A stretch of 64,000 nucleotides of DNA, from positions 1 to 64,000 of the forward strand of contig JADJBU010000012.1 in NCBI GenBank assembly GCA_016703605.1, written 5' to 3'. Both the position numbers and the translations under genes were made by a program. Source of the stretch: Candidatus Villigracilis adiacens (lineage in GTDB: Bacteria; Chloroflexota; Anaerolineae; Anaerolineales; Villigracilaceae). This document shows positions 34,081-43,447 of the stretch, in pieces. Each line of letters opens with the position of its first letter. The first letter of the stretch is position 1. The notes under the pieces are model-generated. The model was not told where the DNA came from and made no database searches. It saw only the letters and a list, made by a program, of their open reading frames with translations.

Positions 34081-34665
34081 TTATCCAACGGTGGGAACCA
34101 GGACGAGGAAGATAGTGATCCCAGCGATCAGCGAGAGGGTGCCGAAGATGGAAAACAGCACACGCATATTGTTTTCCGCGCCGAGCAGGGACGCCCAGGC
34201 GACGAAAGCGAGTCCGAGCGCCATGATTAGCATCACAAGCTGGAGCTGGTCGCCGCGTTCGTCCCACTGGGAAGCGGTATCGAAATTTATGTCCGATTCA
34301 TCCCAGAGCGCGGTTGCATCGGCATACATCTCGTCGTAATACTCGTCCGTCCAGACCACATCCGGTTCGCTTTCGAAGGCGGCGGTCAACGCTTCGGAGA
34401 AATTGAACTGGTAGTATTCCGCGATCTCGGGACGTTCGTCCACATTCAAATACCAGTTGTCAAAATAATTGTAATCCTGGGTGATGTCCTGGTTGGCGCG
34501 CAGGTATTCGGCGTTGCCGTCGTTCAACTGCTGCATCCCCAAAATTTCATACTTGTTCTGTTCCGAGTCAGACATGGCGCCCAAATAGCTCGAATAGGCG
34601 GTGAACACAGAAAGAATGGCGATCATGGTCCCCAAAAATATTTCATTCGCGAAAAACTTCTTCAT
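34081..34665 (-). CDS. Membrane protein of unknown function (DUF4337-like layout)
   Basis: 194 residues: one N-terminal membrane segment (~8-30), an acidic, Tyr/Asp/Glu-rich soluble region (~35-135; NYFDNWYLNVDERPE, WTDEYYDEMYADA), and two C-terminal segments (~137-160, 166-190). This one-plus-two membrane arrangement recalls DUF4337-type proteins, but I cannot name a family with certainty. AAAGGAG before the ATG supports the start. It stands alone. Confidence 0.65.
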   Translation of the reverse strand: MKKFFANEIFLGTMIAILSVFTAYSSYLGAMSDSEQNKYEILGMQQLNDGNAEYLRANQDITQDYNYFDNWYLNVDERPEIAEYYQFNFSEALTAAFESEPDVVWTDEYYDEMYADATALWDESDINFDTASQWDERGDQLQLVMLIMALGLAFVAWASLLGAENNMRVLFSIFGTLSLIAGITIFLVLVPTVG

Positions 34666-34751
34666 TTCTTTTCTCCTTTAAAAATAGTTGACGAATATTA
34701 TATGGCAGTCGATTGATGGAAAGTTTGCAAATTAATATCAATTTTAAGAAA

Positions 34752-34779
34752 AAGCATCCGGGTCGAAACCCGGATGCTT
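34752..34779 (-). terminator. Intrinsic terminator of acs
   Basis: A 12-bp perfect stem AAGCATCCGGGT with its complement, CGAA/TTCG tetraloop, followed on the minus strand by a T-rich tract. Confidence 0.85.
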
Positions 34780-34804
34780 CGCTTCTTCCCGTGCCGGAGC
34801 CTGT

Positions 34805-36703
34805 TTACTCTTCCAAGGTGCTGACATCTCCCTCGGGCAGACCCTGCGCCCGAGCCTTCAACACGCGGCGCATGATCTTGCCGCTGCGCGTTTTGGGAAG
34901 TTTATCCAAAAACTTCACATCTTCAGGTCGCGCAATAGGGCTGATGACCTTCGAGACGTGCTGGCGCAATTCTTCGGAAAGCGCGTCGGAGGGGGTAAAC
35001 CCGGTGCGCAGCAAACAGAAGACGTGAATACCCGTCCCCTTGACTTCGTGCGGCAGACCGATTGCCGCCGCCTCCGCCACCGCGGGGTGACTCACCAGCG
35101 CGGACTCGATCTCCGCCGTGCCGAGGCGATGCCCCGAGACGTTGATCACATCGTCCACGCGCCCGATGATCCAGTAGTAGCCGTCCGCGTCGCGGCGGGC
35201 GGAATCTCCGGCGAGGTAGCGGCCCGGGAACTTGGACCAGTATTGCTTCACGTAACGATCCGAGTCGCCGTAGATGGTGCGCAACATCGCGGGCCACGGT
35301 CGCTTGAGGATGAGATAGCCCTCGTCCCCATCCTTGACCGGGTTGCCCGCCTCGTCCACGATCTCGGCTTGTTGACCGAAGAACGGGCGCGTGCCGGAGC
35401 CGGGCTTGAGCGGAACACTCGGCGTGGGCGTGATCATGAACATGCCGGTCTCGGTTTGCCACCACGTATCCATGATGGGACATTTCTCTTTGCCGATGAC
35501 GCGGTGATACCACTTCCACGCTTCGGGGTTGATCGGCTCGCCGACGCTGCCGAGCAAACGCAGCGATGAAAGATCATGCTTGTTGGGCCACGCCTCACCG
35601 AAGCGCATCAATCCGCGGATGGCGGTCGGCGCGGTGTAGAGGATGTTGATGCCGTAGCGTTCCACGCACTGCCACCAGCGGTTGGGGTACGGATACGCGG
35701 GTCCGCCTTCGAACATGAACGAGGTCGCGCCGTTGAGCATCGGACCGTACACGATGTACGAATGTCCCGTTACCCAACCCGGGTCGGCGGCGCACCAGAA
35801 GCGGTCTTCGTCCTGCAAATCGAAAACATATTTGAGCGTGGAGTACGTGCCGACCATGTAACCGCCATGTACATGTAAAATGGCTTTGGGCTTGCCGGTC
35901 GAGCCGCTGGTGTAGAGGATGTAAAGCGGGTCTTCCGCGTCCATTTCTTCGGTGGGACATTTGCCGTTGGCGATGGGCAGTTTCGACAGGTCGTGATACC
36001 AGTGGTCGCGCAGCGGGTCCATGGAAATATCATGCCCGGTGCGGCGGACGACGAGCACGTTCTCCACCGACGGGCATTTCTTGAGCGCTTCATCCACCGT
36101 GCGCTTGAGTTCGATAATTTTTCCGTTGACGAAGTTGCCGTCCTGCGTGATGACCAGTTTGGATTGGCTGTCTTCGATGCGCCCTTGCAGCGCGTCTGCC
36201 GAGAAGCCGCCGAAGACGACGGAATGTACCGCGCCGATCTTGGCGCAGGCGAGCATGGCAAACGCAATTTCGGGAATGCGCCCCATGTAAATGGTGACGC
36301 GGTCGCCTTTGCGTACGCCCATCGCTTTGATGATGTTGGCAAATCTCGTCACCTCGCGGTTCATGGCGAAATACGAGAATGTGCGGTGATCGTGCCCGTC
36401 TTCGCTCTCCCAGATGAGCGCGAGTTTGTTCTTGCGATACGTTTTGAGATGCCGGTCAATGCAGTTGTGGACGATGTTGACCTTTGCGCCGGTAAACCAT
36501 TGGAAGAACGGCTTTTTGGAATCGTCCAGCACTTTGTCCCACTTTTTGTACCACTCCAACTCGGAGGCTTCCTCAGCCCAAAAGCCTTCGAGGTCCTTGT
36601 CCGCTTTTTCAGCGAGCGCGTCCCAGTCCTTGACTCGCGCCTGCGCGACAACCTGCTCAGACGGATAATAGACTTCACCTTCCATTTCCTTTTTCTTCGC
36701 CAT
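34805..36703 (-). CDS. acs: Acetyl-CoA synthetase (AMP-forming)
   Basis: 632 residues, full length. A3 motif YTSGSTGKPKAI, DTWWQTETG, GRVDDVINVSGHRLG (A8 hinge), and the C-terminal KTRSGKIMRR with the lysine that is reversibly acetylated in Acs. It activates acetate with ATP and CoA in the cytoplasm. AGGAGG fixes the ATG at 36703; the longer frame is rejected. The sirtuin at 11757-12497 could reactivate it by deacylation (inference from Salmonella CobB/Acs). A hairpin terminator follows. Confidence 0.95.
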   Translation of the reverse strand: MAKKKEMEGEVYYPSEQVVAQARVKDWDALAEKADKDLEGFWAEEASELEWYKKWDKVLDDSKKPFFQWFTGAKVNIVHNCIDRHLKTYRKNKLALIWESEDGHDHRTFSYFAMNREVTRFANIIKAMGVRKGDRVTIYMGRIPEIAFAMLACAKIGAVHSVVFGGFSADALQGRIEDSQSKLVITQDGNFVNGKIIELKRTVDEALKKCPSVENVLVVRRTGHDISMDPLRDHWYHDLSKLPIANGKCPTEEMDAEDPLYILYTSGSTGKPKAILHVHGGYMVGTYSTLKYVFDLQDEDRFWCAADPGWVTGHSYIVYGPMLNGATSFMFEGGPAYPYPNRWWQCVERYGINILYTAPTAIRGLMRFGEAWPNKHDLSSLRLLGSVGEPINPEAWKWYHRVIGKEKCPIMDTWWQTETGMFMITPTPSVPLKPGSGTRPFFGQQAEIVDEAGNPVKDGDEGYLILKRPWPAMLRTIYGDSDRYVKQYWSKFPGRYLAGDSARRDADGYYWIIGRVDDVINVSGHRLGTAEIESALVSHPAVAEAAAIGLPHEVKGTGIHVFCLLRTGFTPSDALSEELRQHVSKVISPIARPEDVKFLDKLPKTRSGKIMRRVLKARAQGLPEGDVSTLEE

Positions 36704-36783
36704 GCCAGCCTCCTGAGTTGAAATATTAGGCGCAATTCTAATACGATTTTTCCACTCCACCCAATCCAAAATCCTGTGTAAAA

Positions 36784-36816
36784 AGACCTCGGAGGTTTTC
36801 AAAACCTCCGAGGTCT
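36784..36816 (-). terminator. Intrinsic terminator (16-bp perfect palindrome)
   Basis: AGACCTCGGAGGTTTT, one base, then its exact complement; T5 follows on the minus strand. It closes the FAD oxidoreductase gene and lies upstream of acs. Confidence 0.8.
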
Positions 36817-36818
36817 GG

Positions 36819-38099
36819 TTATTCGATCCAATCCAAAATCTTGTAATGCATTCCCGCGAAGGGCAGAAACCACGGGTTGCCATTGTAGAGTCCCAGCGGC
36901 GCGGAGGGGAAATTAAACTTCGCAAACGGATGTTCTTTGATATTGCCCTTCAGCATGGCTTCTGCAACGGTTGCGCCTAAATAGGTCGCCATCGCAACAC
37001 CATGACCCGCGTAACCCAGCGAGTAAAAAATCCCATCCTCTTCGCCAACATGCGTCATCTGGTCAAAGGCAAAATCGAGCGTGCCGCCCCACACATATTC
37101 CACTTTCGCATCCTTCAATTGCGGGTAGATATTTATCATCTCACTTCGCAAAATTTCACCGCTTCGCGCAACCGTATTTTCATTTTCAGGGAAGAACGCC
37201 GCGCGTCCGCCAAAGATCAGGCGATTGTCCCACAACCGAAAATAATTCAGGAAATGCTTGTAATCGAAGATCATCCTGTTCTTTGGGCTGAGTTCGTGCG
37301 CAAGTTCATCTGAAAGCCGCTCCGTTGCGATAATGAACGACCCAATTGGAATAATCTTCTTTTGCAGCTTCTTTGTGACTCCGCCCGTATAACCGGATGT
37401 TGCCACCAAAACGGATTCGGCTTCAATATTCCCTCTTTCGGTTTGGATGAAGAACCGGTTCTCTCTCCGCTCGATCTTGGTGGCACGCGCTTGCGCGCAA
37501 AGCGTTGCCCCCGCCCTGGCTGCCGCACCCGCCAACCCCGCCACATATTGAGCCGGGTTCAACCCGCCGCTGACTTCATCCACCAACGCGCCGTGATACA
37601 CATCCGTGCCGATCTCGCTGCGCAAATCTTTCGGTGGGACGAGATGAACGCTGTGATTGAACTCCTTCGCCATGAAATCCACTTCGCCTTGCAGGGACTC
37701 GTAATGCTTCGGCTTGTTCGCCGTGAGTAAATGCCCATAGCGCGAAAAGCCGCAGTCAATATTTTCTTCCTTAACGATTTGCTCAACGATGTTCACTGAA
37801 TCCAGTGAACACTGAAATAATTCCTTTGCCAATTCCCGCCCATAATTTTTGATGACCGTCTGCATGGCAGGCTTCAATCCCGTGAGCGTCATGCCGCCGT
37901 TGCGTGAACTCGCCCCCCAGCCAATCGTCTCCGCCTCCAGTACAACAACATTTATGTTGTTTTTCGCCAGCGTCCGCGCGGCGCTCAAGCCCGTGTACCC
38001 GCCGCCGATGATCGCCACATCCGCTTTGGAAGGGATGGGAGCCAAATCGGAATCATCGGGCATTTGGACGGTGGTGTGCCAGTAGATGTGTTGTTTCAA
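36819..38099 (-). CDS. FAD-dependent amine/amino-acid oxidase (DAO, PuuB-like)
   Basis: About 426 residues. ADVAIIGGGYTGLSAARTLA is the Rossmann FAD site; WGASSRNGGM follows as in gamma-glutamylputrescine oxidases and glycine-oxidase-like DAO enzymes; the C-terminus has YAGHGVAMATYLG, the second FAD contact. It oxidises a primary or secondary amine; exact substrate open. No ATG near the N-terminus: a TTG at 38099 with GGAG upstream gives the usual LKQHIYW start, and a TTG at 38147 is the upstream alternative. Confidence 0.8.
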   Translation of the reverse strand: MKQHIYWHTTVQMPDDSDLAPIPSKADVAIIGGGYTGLSAARTLAKNNINVVVLEAETIGWGASSRNGGMTLTGLKPAMQTVIKNYGRELAKELFQCSLDSVNIVEQIVKEENIDCGFSRYGHLLTANKPKHYESLQGEVDFMAKEFNHSVHLVPPKDLRSEIGTDVYHGALVDEVSGGLNPAQYVAGLAGAAARAGATLCAQARATKIERRENRFFIQTERGNIEAESVLVATSGYTGGVTKKLQKKIIPIGSFIIATERLSDELAHELSPKNRMIFDYKHFLNYFRLWDNRLIFGGRAAFFPENENTVARSGEILRSEMINIYPQLKDAKVEYVWGGTLDFAFDQMTHVGEEDGIFYSLGYAGHGVAMATYLGATVAEAMLKGNIKEHPFAKFNFPSAPLGLYNGNPWFLPFAGMHYKILDWIE

Positions 38100-38160
38100 T
38101 TTATGCTCCAGCCGCCGTCCCCGGCGGCGTACTTGAAAGGCGGACAATTTGAAAATTGTC

Positions 38161-39540
38161 CTACTCTAATATCTCTTCCCAATTTAATTCTTTGAAGGCT
38201 TCCTGCAAACGGTGACCATCGTCTACGACGATGTATTTCAAGTCGGTGAAGAATCTCTCGGCGTATTCGCGTGCCTCGTCGAGCGGGACGACGTCATCCG
38301 CTGTCCCGTGGACGACGACTGCTGGAACAGAGACAGGCTCAAGCGCGAGATAAGAGCCGAAGGGGTCTTTCATCAAAGCCGGGGCAAGCAGAATCAACTT
38401 GCGGACGTGAGTCGGTTTTTGACAGGTGAAGACCGTTCCCATTAATCCGCCCAGCGATGAGCCGATGATCGTCCAGCCTTTTTTGCGACCGATGATTTTT
38501 TTGAGTTGCGCCATGCGTTGGTCGAAGTCGCCGGTGAAATCGGGGGTGACCATGCCGGGGAATTTCTCGGCGAATTGGCGGGCTTTGCCGCTTTGGCTGT
38601 TGCTGTCTGAGCCGTGCAGGTAGATGATGCGGGTGTTATCCATTTTCTTTTTTCCCGGCTTGCGGGCAGGTTTGGCTTTTTCTTCGGGCGGCGCGCTCTC
38701 GTCAATGAAGTCGTCGGGTTCGGCGGGCTTGATGAGGGTGAGCGGCTGCGGGCGGAGCAGGTCGCGTAATTCTTTTTGTAAAGGCGGGGGGAAGTCCGGC
38801 GAGATGCGTCGCAGAGTGACCGCTGTCATTTGATTCTCGGTGGTGTTGAGAATGTGTTTTAGCATGAAGATGGTTTCGCTGGCAGAGGCGCGATAGAGCG
38901 CGACGATGAGATCGGTGAGATCGCCTTGCAGGGTGGACGGCGCTTCTTCGATGATGGGTTCAACGAGGTCGAAGATGGCGGGCAGGTTTTCAAAGTCGCT
39001 GTCCGCGATCATGGGGATGAGCGCTTGAATGCCGTTCGACCAGGAACGGGAACGTTCGGGGTGCAGGTATTCGCGCGCGAGGATGAGAAATTGATTCGGG
39101 GTTTCCTTGCGCATACGGGTGAGGCTTGTGGTGAGCAGCGCCACGCGCACTTCCGGGTCGCGGATCTGCTGAGTCCATGCGGTGATGCGCGGAAGCAGGC
39201 GCTGCTCTTGCGGGGGGATGCGCCCAAGCAGATACGAAGCGAGCAGGCGCGTTTCGAGCGCGCCTTCATCCCAGAGGACGTCCGCGAGTTCGAGCGCGAA
39301 GTGCGGGTTCTCTTCCGCCTTGGGGCGTAGTTCGTTTTGAATTTGAGTTAAGACAGCAGGGGGCGTGCGGTAGGTTTTGAGGTTCGAGCCCGGCGCGACG
39401 TTCTCCACCGTGCGGAGCGTGTAATTGACGTAGAACTCCAATATCTCGCGCAAATGCTTCATGAACTCGTCCGGCAGGAAGAAGAAGTCTGCGAGGCGGG
39501 CGGCTTGTTTGCGGAGGCGGGTCAGGTCTATGGCGGGCAT
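38161..39540 (-). CDS. HEAT-like domain fused to alpha/beta hydrolase (YqiA-like esterase)
   Basis: 459 residues. Residues ~1-270 form an all-helical region with repeated pairs (ELADVLWDEGALETRLLAS; ITAWTQQIRDPEVRVALL), similar in style to AlkD-type HEAT repeats. A Lys/Pro-rich hinge (~275-300) leads to a small hydrolase (~302-459): IIYLHGSDSNSQSG, nucleophile GSSLGGLMG, acid HGTADDVVP, and terminal DDGHRLQ. Both parts are complete, so it looks like a true fusion. A start at MDNTRI would free the hydrolase. Role unknown; AlkD-like residues for DNA binding cannot be confirmed by eye. Confidence 0.75.
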   Translation of the reverse strand: MPAIDLTRLRKQAARLADFFFLPDEFMKHLREILEFYVNYTLRTVENVAPGSNLKTYRTPPAVLTQIQNELRPKAEENPHFALELADVLWDEGALETRLLASYLLGRIPPQEQRLLPRITAWTQQIRDPEVRVALLTTSLTRMRKETPNQFLILAREYLHPERSRSWSNGIQALIPMIADSDFENLPAIFDLVEPIIEEAPSTLQGDLTDLIVALYRASASETIFMLKHILNTTENQMTAVTLRRISPDFPPPLQKELRDLLRPQPLTLIKPAEPDDFIDESAPPEEKAKPARKPGKKKMDNTRIIYLHGSDSNSQSGKARQFAEKFPGMVTPDFTGDFDQRMAQLKKIIGRKKGWTIIGSSLGGLMGTVFTCQKPTHVRKLILLAPALMKDPFGSYLALEPVSVPAVVVHGTADDVVPLDEAREYAERFFTDLKYIVVDDGHRLQEAFKELNWEEILE

Positions 39541-39543
39541 GGG

Positions 39544-39579
39544 GAATTTTCGATTGACGATTTTGGATTGACGATTGGT
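39544..39579. repeat. Heptamer tandem tract (CGATTGA type)
   Basis: CGATTGA, CGATTTT, GGATTGA and CGATTGG in exact seven-base register, between the HEAT/hydrolase gene and the ATPase gene. It shares 19 bases with the tract inside hypF. Confidence 0.75.
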
Positions 39580-39581
39580 AA

Positions 39582-41357
39582 TTACGAGATTGATGTATCC
39601 TGTTGCGTAGATGGCTTGGAGTAGTAATTTTCCTTAAACCATTCTACAAGTGATGGTTGGTTAATCTTTGCAACTTCTGATTCTGAAAGAGTTTTGTGAT
39701 AACTCATCAGCCATCGTTCTTGAACGACAGTTGTTCCGCCGCTTTTTGATCTTACTAAAAATTCATTTGGTTGTAAGTCTCGAAGTTTGTCGTCTACCGA
39801 GTCAATATTTATCTCAGCAGTAGATAAACCTTCTCGTATCTTTTTTCGGTCACGGTCTGTTTGAAGCCTGCTTATCATCCATGTTTGACAATTGCTTAAG
39901 CCTTTGTAATCAACATCCCCTGGATTTTGAGTTGCAAAAATGCAACCTAATCCAAATGCGCGTCCTTTGCGAAGAAGCACATTCAGCCCGGATTTTGAAG
40001 GTGGGTCATAAGGGTGACTGGGAAAGAAGGCGTTGCGTCCGCCGCCGCCAGCGATTTCATCTATAAAGAAAAGTAAGCGCGGTTCACGAACTTCTCCTTT
40101 TCGGCGTATCCACTCGTAAAGCGCGTAGGTCAAGTGCGATAGCGCGTGCATTTGATCGTCAAATGTAGCGAGTTCACGTAAGTTTATTATGGATATAGGT
40201 ACAGTATCATTTGAAGGGCGGGATAGCAATTTATCAATATCTAATGGGATTCCCTTAAACCATAATTGTTGTTCGCCGCTCAGGCACATCGCCACCCTCT
40301 TTGCAAACTCTGTCCGTTCTTTTTCCTTGATAAATTTGTCGATACGCAACCCGCCTATGTGTTGTATGGGAGGGCTTTGAATCATATCTTGAATAGCATA
40401 AAGCCCGCTTTGACCTTGCAAATCTATGCCATGTTTCCAGCAATGTAGTACTATTGCCTCTAAGAACGATTTATATTCGTTTAACTTCTTTGTTTTCGAC
40501 TCAGGGAAAAGTGTCTTGATGAAAGTTGCGCTAAAAGCGCCAATCATACTCAGGACAGTGTCGTAGTCTGTTTCAATCAATTCAGCAATGTCAGGTGGCG
40601 CGGCTAAAGGAGATGCAATTGCTAGTGGAATGCCTTTTCCTGCCTTTGGGGTAAACACGGCAAAAGATGCTTTATTTCGCAATTGTTCCATGTCAGTAGT
40701 GGACAATCCAAATGCAGCCAGTTTTTCCTTATATAGTTCTACTTCTGATTGGATAATTGCTTGTTGATTTTGCCTTGGTTGCACTTCAACCCAAGGGGCA
40801 AATTCAGATTCGTCAAGGGATGAAAAAATTAACCCAAGCGAACTTAAATCCCCTTTGAGGTCAACGATAATGGAAGGTATCCCTTTGAGGATTGCTTCCT
40901 CGATGATGGATTTCCCCATTACTGTTTTTCCGGTTCCAGTGACGCCGCATATAAACACGTGTGTCACAAGGTCTTGAACTGGCAGGAAGAACTTTTTATC
41001 AGTTGGATAAGTATCCAATTGATCTTTCGATTTTCCTAAGTACAAGCCATCAGGCGGAGGAAGAATTTCCTTATCCAAAGCAAGGCGAAAAAGGGGCTGT
41101 TCGGGATCGAGTAATTCAAAAATTAAGTTCGTGCCAGCGGTTGGATCATAATTTCTCACCCATGAAATTAAACCTTGCATGAGAATTTCGTTGTTTTCAT
41201 GATTATATATCACTGAAAACTTTTGCCCATTTTGGTCTTGTACAATGAAAGACACTTCTTTTCTTGTCTCTGGAAAAAGACTTGAAAATTCCTCCGTCAT
41301 TTTTAGGGAGGTGCCCTTGCCAATTTTCCAGGGGATATAGAATTTATTTCGGCTCAT
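39582..41357 (-). CDS. HerA/FtsK-like P-loop ATPase of an AT-rich cassette
   Basis: 591 residues. N-terminal ~120 residues of beta character, then Walker A ICGVTGTGKTVMGK (~140), IIVDLKGD, a helical middle, Walker B LLFFIDEIAGG (~430), LRKGRAFGLGCIFATQNPGD and a Gln/Arg end (SRLQTDRDRKKIREGL) typical of HerA/DUF87 DNA-translocating hexamers. GGAGG precedes the ATG at 41357. Base composition is clearly more AT-rich than the flanks, as in the next gene, so the pair looks acquired. HerA-like ATPases occur in many defence systems with a nuclease or effector partner. Confidence 0.85.
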   Translation of the reverse strand: MSRNKFYIPWKIGKGTSLKMTEEFSSLFPETRKEVSFIVQDQNGQKFSVIYNHENNEILMQGLISWVRNYDPTAGTNLIFELLDPEQPLFRLALDKEILPPPDGLYLGKSKDQLDTYPTDKKFFLPVQDLVTHVFICGVTGTGKTVMGKSIIEEAILKGIPSIIVDLKGDLSSLGLIFSSLDESEFAPWVEVQPRQNQQAIIQSEVELYKEKLAAFGLSTTDMEQLRNKASFAVFTPKAGKGIPLAIASPLAAPPDIAELIETDYDTVLSMIGAFSATFIKTLFPESKTKKLNEYKSFLEAIVLHCWKHGIDLQGQSGLYAIQDMIQSPPIQHIGGLRIDKFIKEKERTEFAKRVAMCLSGEQQLWFKGIPLDIDKLLSRPSNDTVPISIINLRELATFDDQMHALSHLTYALYEWIRRKGEVREPRLLFFIDEIAGGGGRNAFFPSHPYDPPSKSGLNVLLRKGRAFGLGCIFATQNPGDVDYKGLSNCQTWMISRLQTDRDRKKIREGLSTAEINIDSVDDKLRDLQPNEFLVRSKSGGTTVVQERWLMSYHKTLSESEVAKINQPSLVEWFKENYYSKPSTQQDTSIS

Positions 41358-41393
41358 TATTTGCCTCCGATGCAGGATGGTTATCCTGCTGTT

Positions 41394-43107
41394 TTAGCCT
41401 TTACCCGGAAGGAATTTATGTGCGATTTTTGAAAATTTAATGATTTCATCGGCGCCAATTCTGCTGCCTAACTCTGGCTTGCGATGTAAATGCTCAAAGA
41501 TTTCTTTGAGTTTATCTTCCCCGATATAAGGCATCGCTTCCATCAAAAAACTTGACAGAATCTGAATTCGTTTTTCTCGTCGTGTATTGATTTTTTCATA
41601 ATACTCAGCTTGTTCAATCCATTCTTCTGCTAACTTTCCCAAAACATCTTGTTCCTCTGTAAACCTCTTCATTTCCTTTTCATGCTGAGAAGCCAAAGAC
41701 CCAATAGTTTCTTGCAGTTTCTGAACTTTATTTTCTAAAGAGATTCTCAATTTGCGTTCTTCTATGCGTTCTTCTGACAGTTTATGAATAACTTCTTCAA
41801 GATTTTTGCGAAGCGTAAATGCCCCATCAACTTGGCGATAGAAACGAGGGTCAGACGGGTCAAAAAAAGTTACCCGCGCTAACACATCTTTGTTGACGTG
41901 AAGAATTTTTGAAATCCTTTCTGTAATTTCGGCAGCCGTTAACGCTTTGGGGCTTGCTTCTAAAATCCTGTAAACCAAGTTTTCAGAAGCGATGTTGGCA
42001 AGAATGTAATCGAGCGGGACAATTTCGGTCGGTAGATTGGGATTTTCTTCAAGCGTACTTCCTGCTGGGCGTATAGCTCTTACAACCTGGTCAAGTCCCC
42101 ATTCTTTTAATCCCCAATAGCCGTCCCCAAATCTGGCAAATAAATATGGATTTGCGCTGAGACAAGCGTAAATGCTTTGTTCACTAATTTCCAGACGCTT
42201 TTCAAGAATAGATTTTCCTATGTCAAGTCTGTATGCACGTTTCTGAGTTTTTTCCAGAAAATCCCAAATAAGGTCTCGAATCGGAATGTCAACAGATTGT
42301 ATAGGCTTACCTGATTGGAGTTGTCTGTGCCTTCGGTAGGTATCTGGATTTCTTTCCCACTCAGTATATACTCTAATTGCAAGCGGTTTTATGTTTTCAA
42401 CGACTAACCAAATCTTATCCCCTGGTGAGACTTGGTTTTAAGTACCATTTTTTTAACCATTCGCTTCTTAAGAACCAACGATCATTATTGCGCTGTTCTA
42501 TTCTGCATGTATCGTGCTCGCTGGCGTAGTAATTTACATCTATGCTTACCTGCCTTTGTTGATGTGTATCCATGCTCGCAAAAAATCTATCAAAGTCTTG
42601 CCCGTAAAGTTGAATTGTTCCATTATTTAATTCAGTTCCACTAGGCGATATAGTGCGTTGAATTTCCTCTCCTACTTGCAGAAGAGAAACCGTAATGGCT
42701 TGTTCGTGAACTAGAATTATCCCATTTTTGTTAGGCGGTGTGGTGCGTTGAGTTTCTTTTCCTGTCGGCAGAAGAGAAATTGTACTATCTTGGGGTTTGT
42801 TTTCTTTACGAGGTAGCCAATGTGCCACCTTCCATTGCCTCCCCCAATTTTTGTTTTTATATTTTTTACTTTCATGAAATATCGGGGGTTTTAAGTAATA
42901 AACATATAAATCTATCCTTGCTTTCGCGAACTCAACATTTTGATAAAACCCTATGTCTTGCATACGATGAGTTATTTCTGAAAGCTTGAGATATTGATTG
43001 TTGGCGAGTTTGAAAACTTCCATCAAACCATAAAGGATTTCATCTGTCATGGCAAACTCACTTCCAAGCCTATTTGACACCTGATATTTTTCGTTCGAGT
43101 AAATCAT
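41394..43107 (-). pseudogene. Winged-helix/coiled-coil partner of the ATPase, frameshifted
   Basis: Two open frames, 42415-43107 and 41394-~42437, meet at a T4 run (42436-42439). Removing one base joins them as LKKWYLNQVSPGDKIWLVVE, giving ~570 residues; the second frame has no usable ATG before the join, so one broken gene is the best reading. The N-terminal part has a helix-turn-helix look (YLKLSEITHRM). The middle has HARE-HTH-like repeats (NPYLFARFGDGYWGLKEW; ASPKALTAAEITERIS) ending in QVDGAFTLRKN; then a long coiled coil (~430-500). AT-rich like the ATPase. Function unknown; possibly the DNA-sensing part of a two-gene system. Confidence 0.6.
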
Positions 43108-43447
43108 CCATGCTGACCTCCCTTAGTGATTGGGTTTGAAAATAATTGCTGTTGGAGGGAGCAGAATGGTTGCGTACAACTGCGCGTGGCGGCTTATTGC
43201 TGGGTTAGCGACGGATAACTCGGGGTCTGTCTGTAATCGCGCGGGTTATCCGCACACGCGGGGTGCGGTTCCTTGTGCAGGCTGTTGAACGCCGGGTCGG
43301 TGGTGATTGCTCCAATCCATCCTTTCAAATTGTCATTGCAGGAGGGGCGCCCGACGCCTGAGCGAAGTCGAAGGGAAGCAATCTTCTCGTTTCAAGGGGA
43401 TTGTGGCGCAAGGCGCCAAACAAGAACGCTCCTCGCAACGACAGTCG
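43108..43447. other. Gene-free spacer with a hairpin repeat (R3)
   Basis: No gene. From ~43331 to 43445 a degenerate inverted repeat: ATTGTCATTGCAGGAGG...GCAATCTTC on one side and GATTGTGG...GCTCCTCGCAACGACAG on the other, similar in design to R2 but different in sequence. The rest (43140-43290) holds nothing I can support. Confidence 0.5.

Noticed and set aside
42436..42439. Programmed ribosomal frameshift in the cassette partner
   Set aside because: Joining the frames needs a +1 shift and there is no classical slippery site or RF2-like context; similar indels occur in two unrelated genes.
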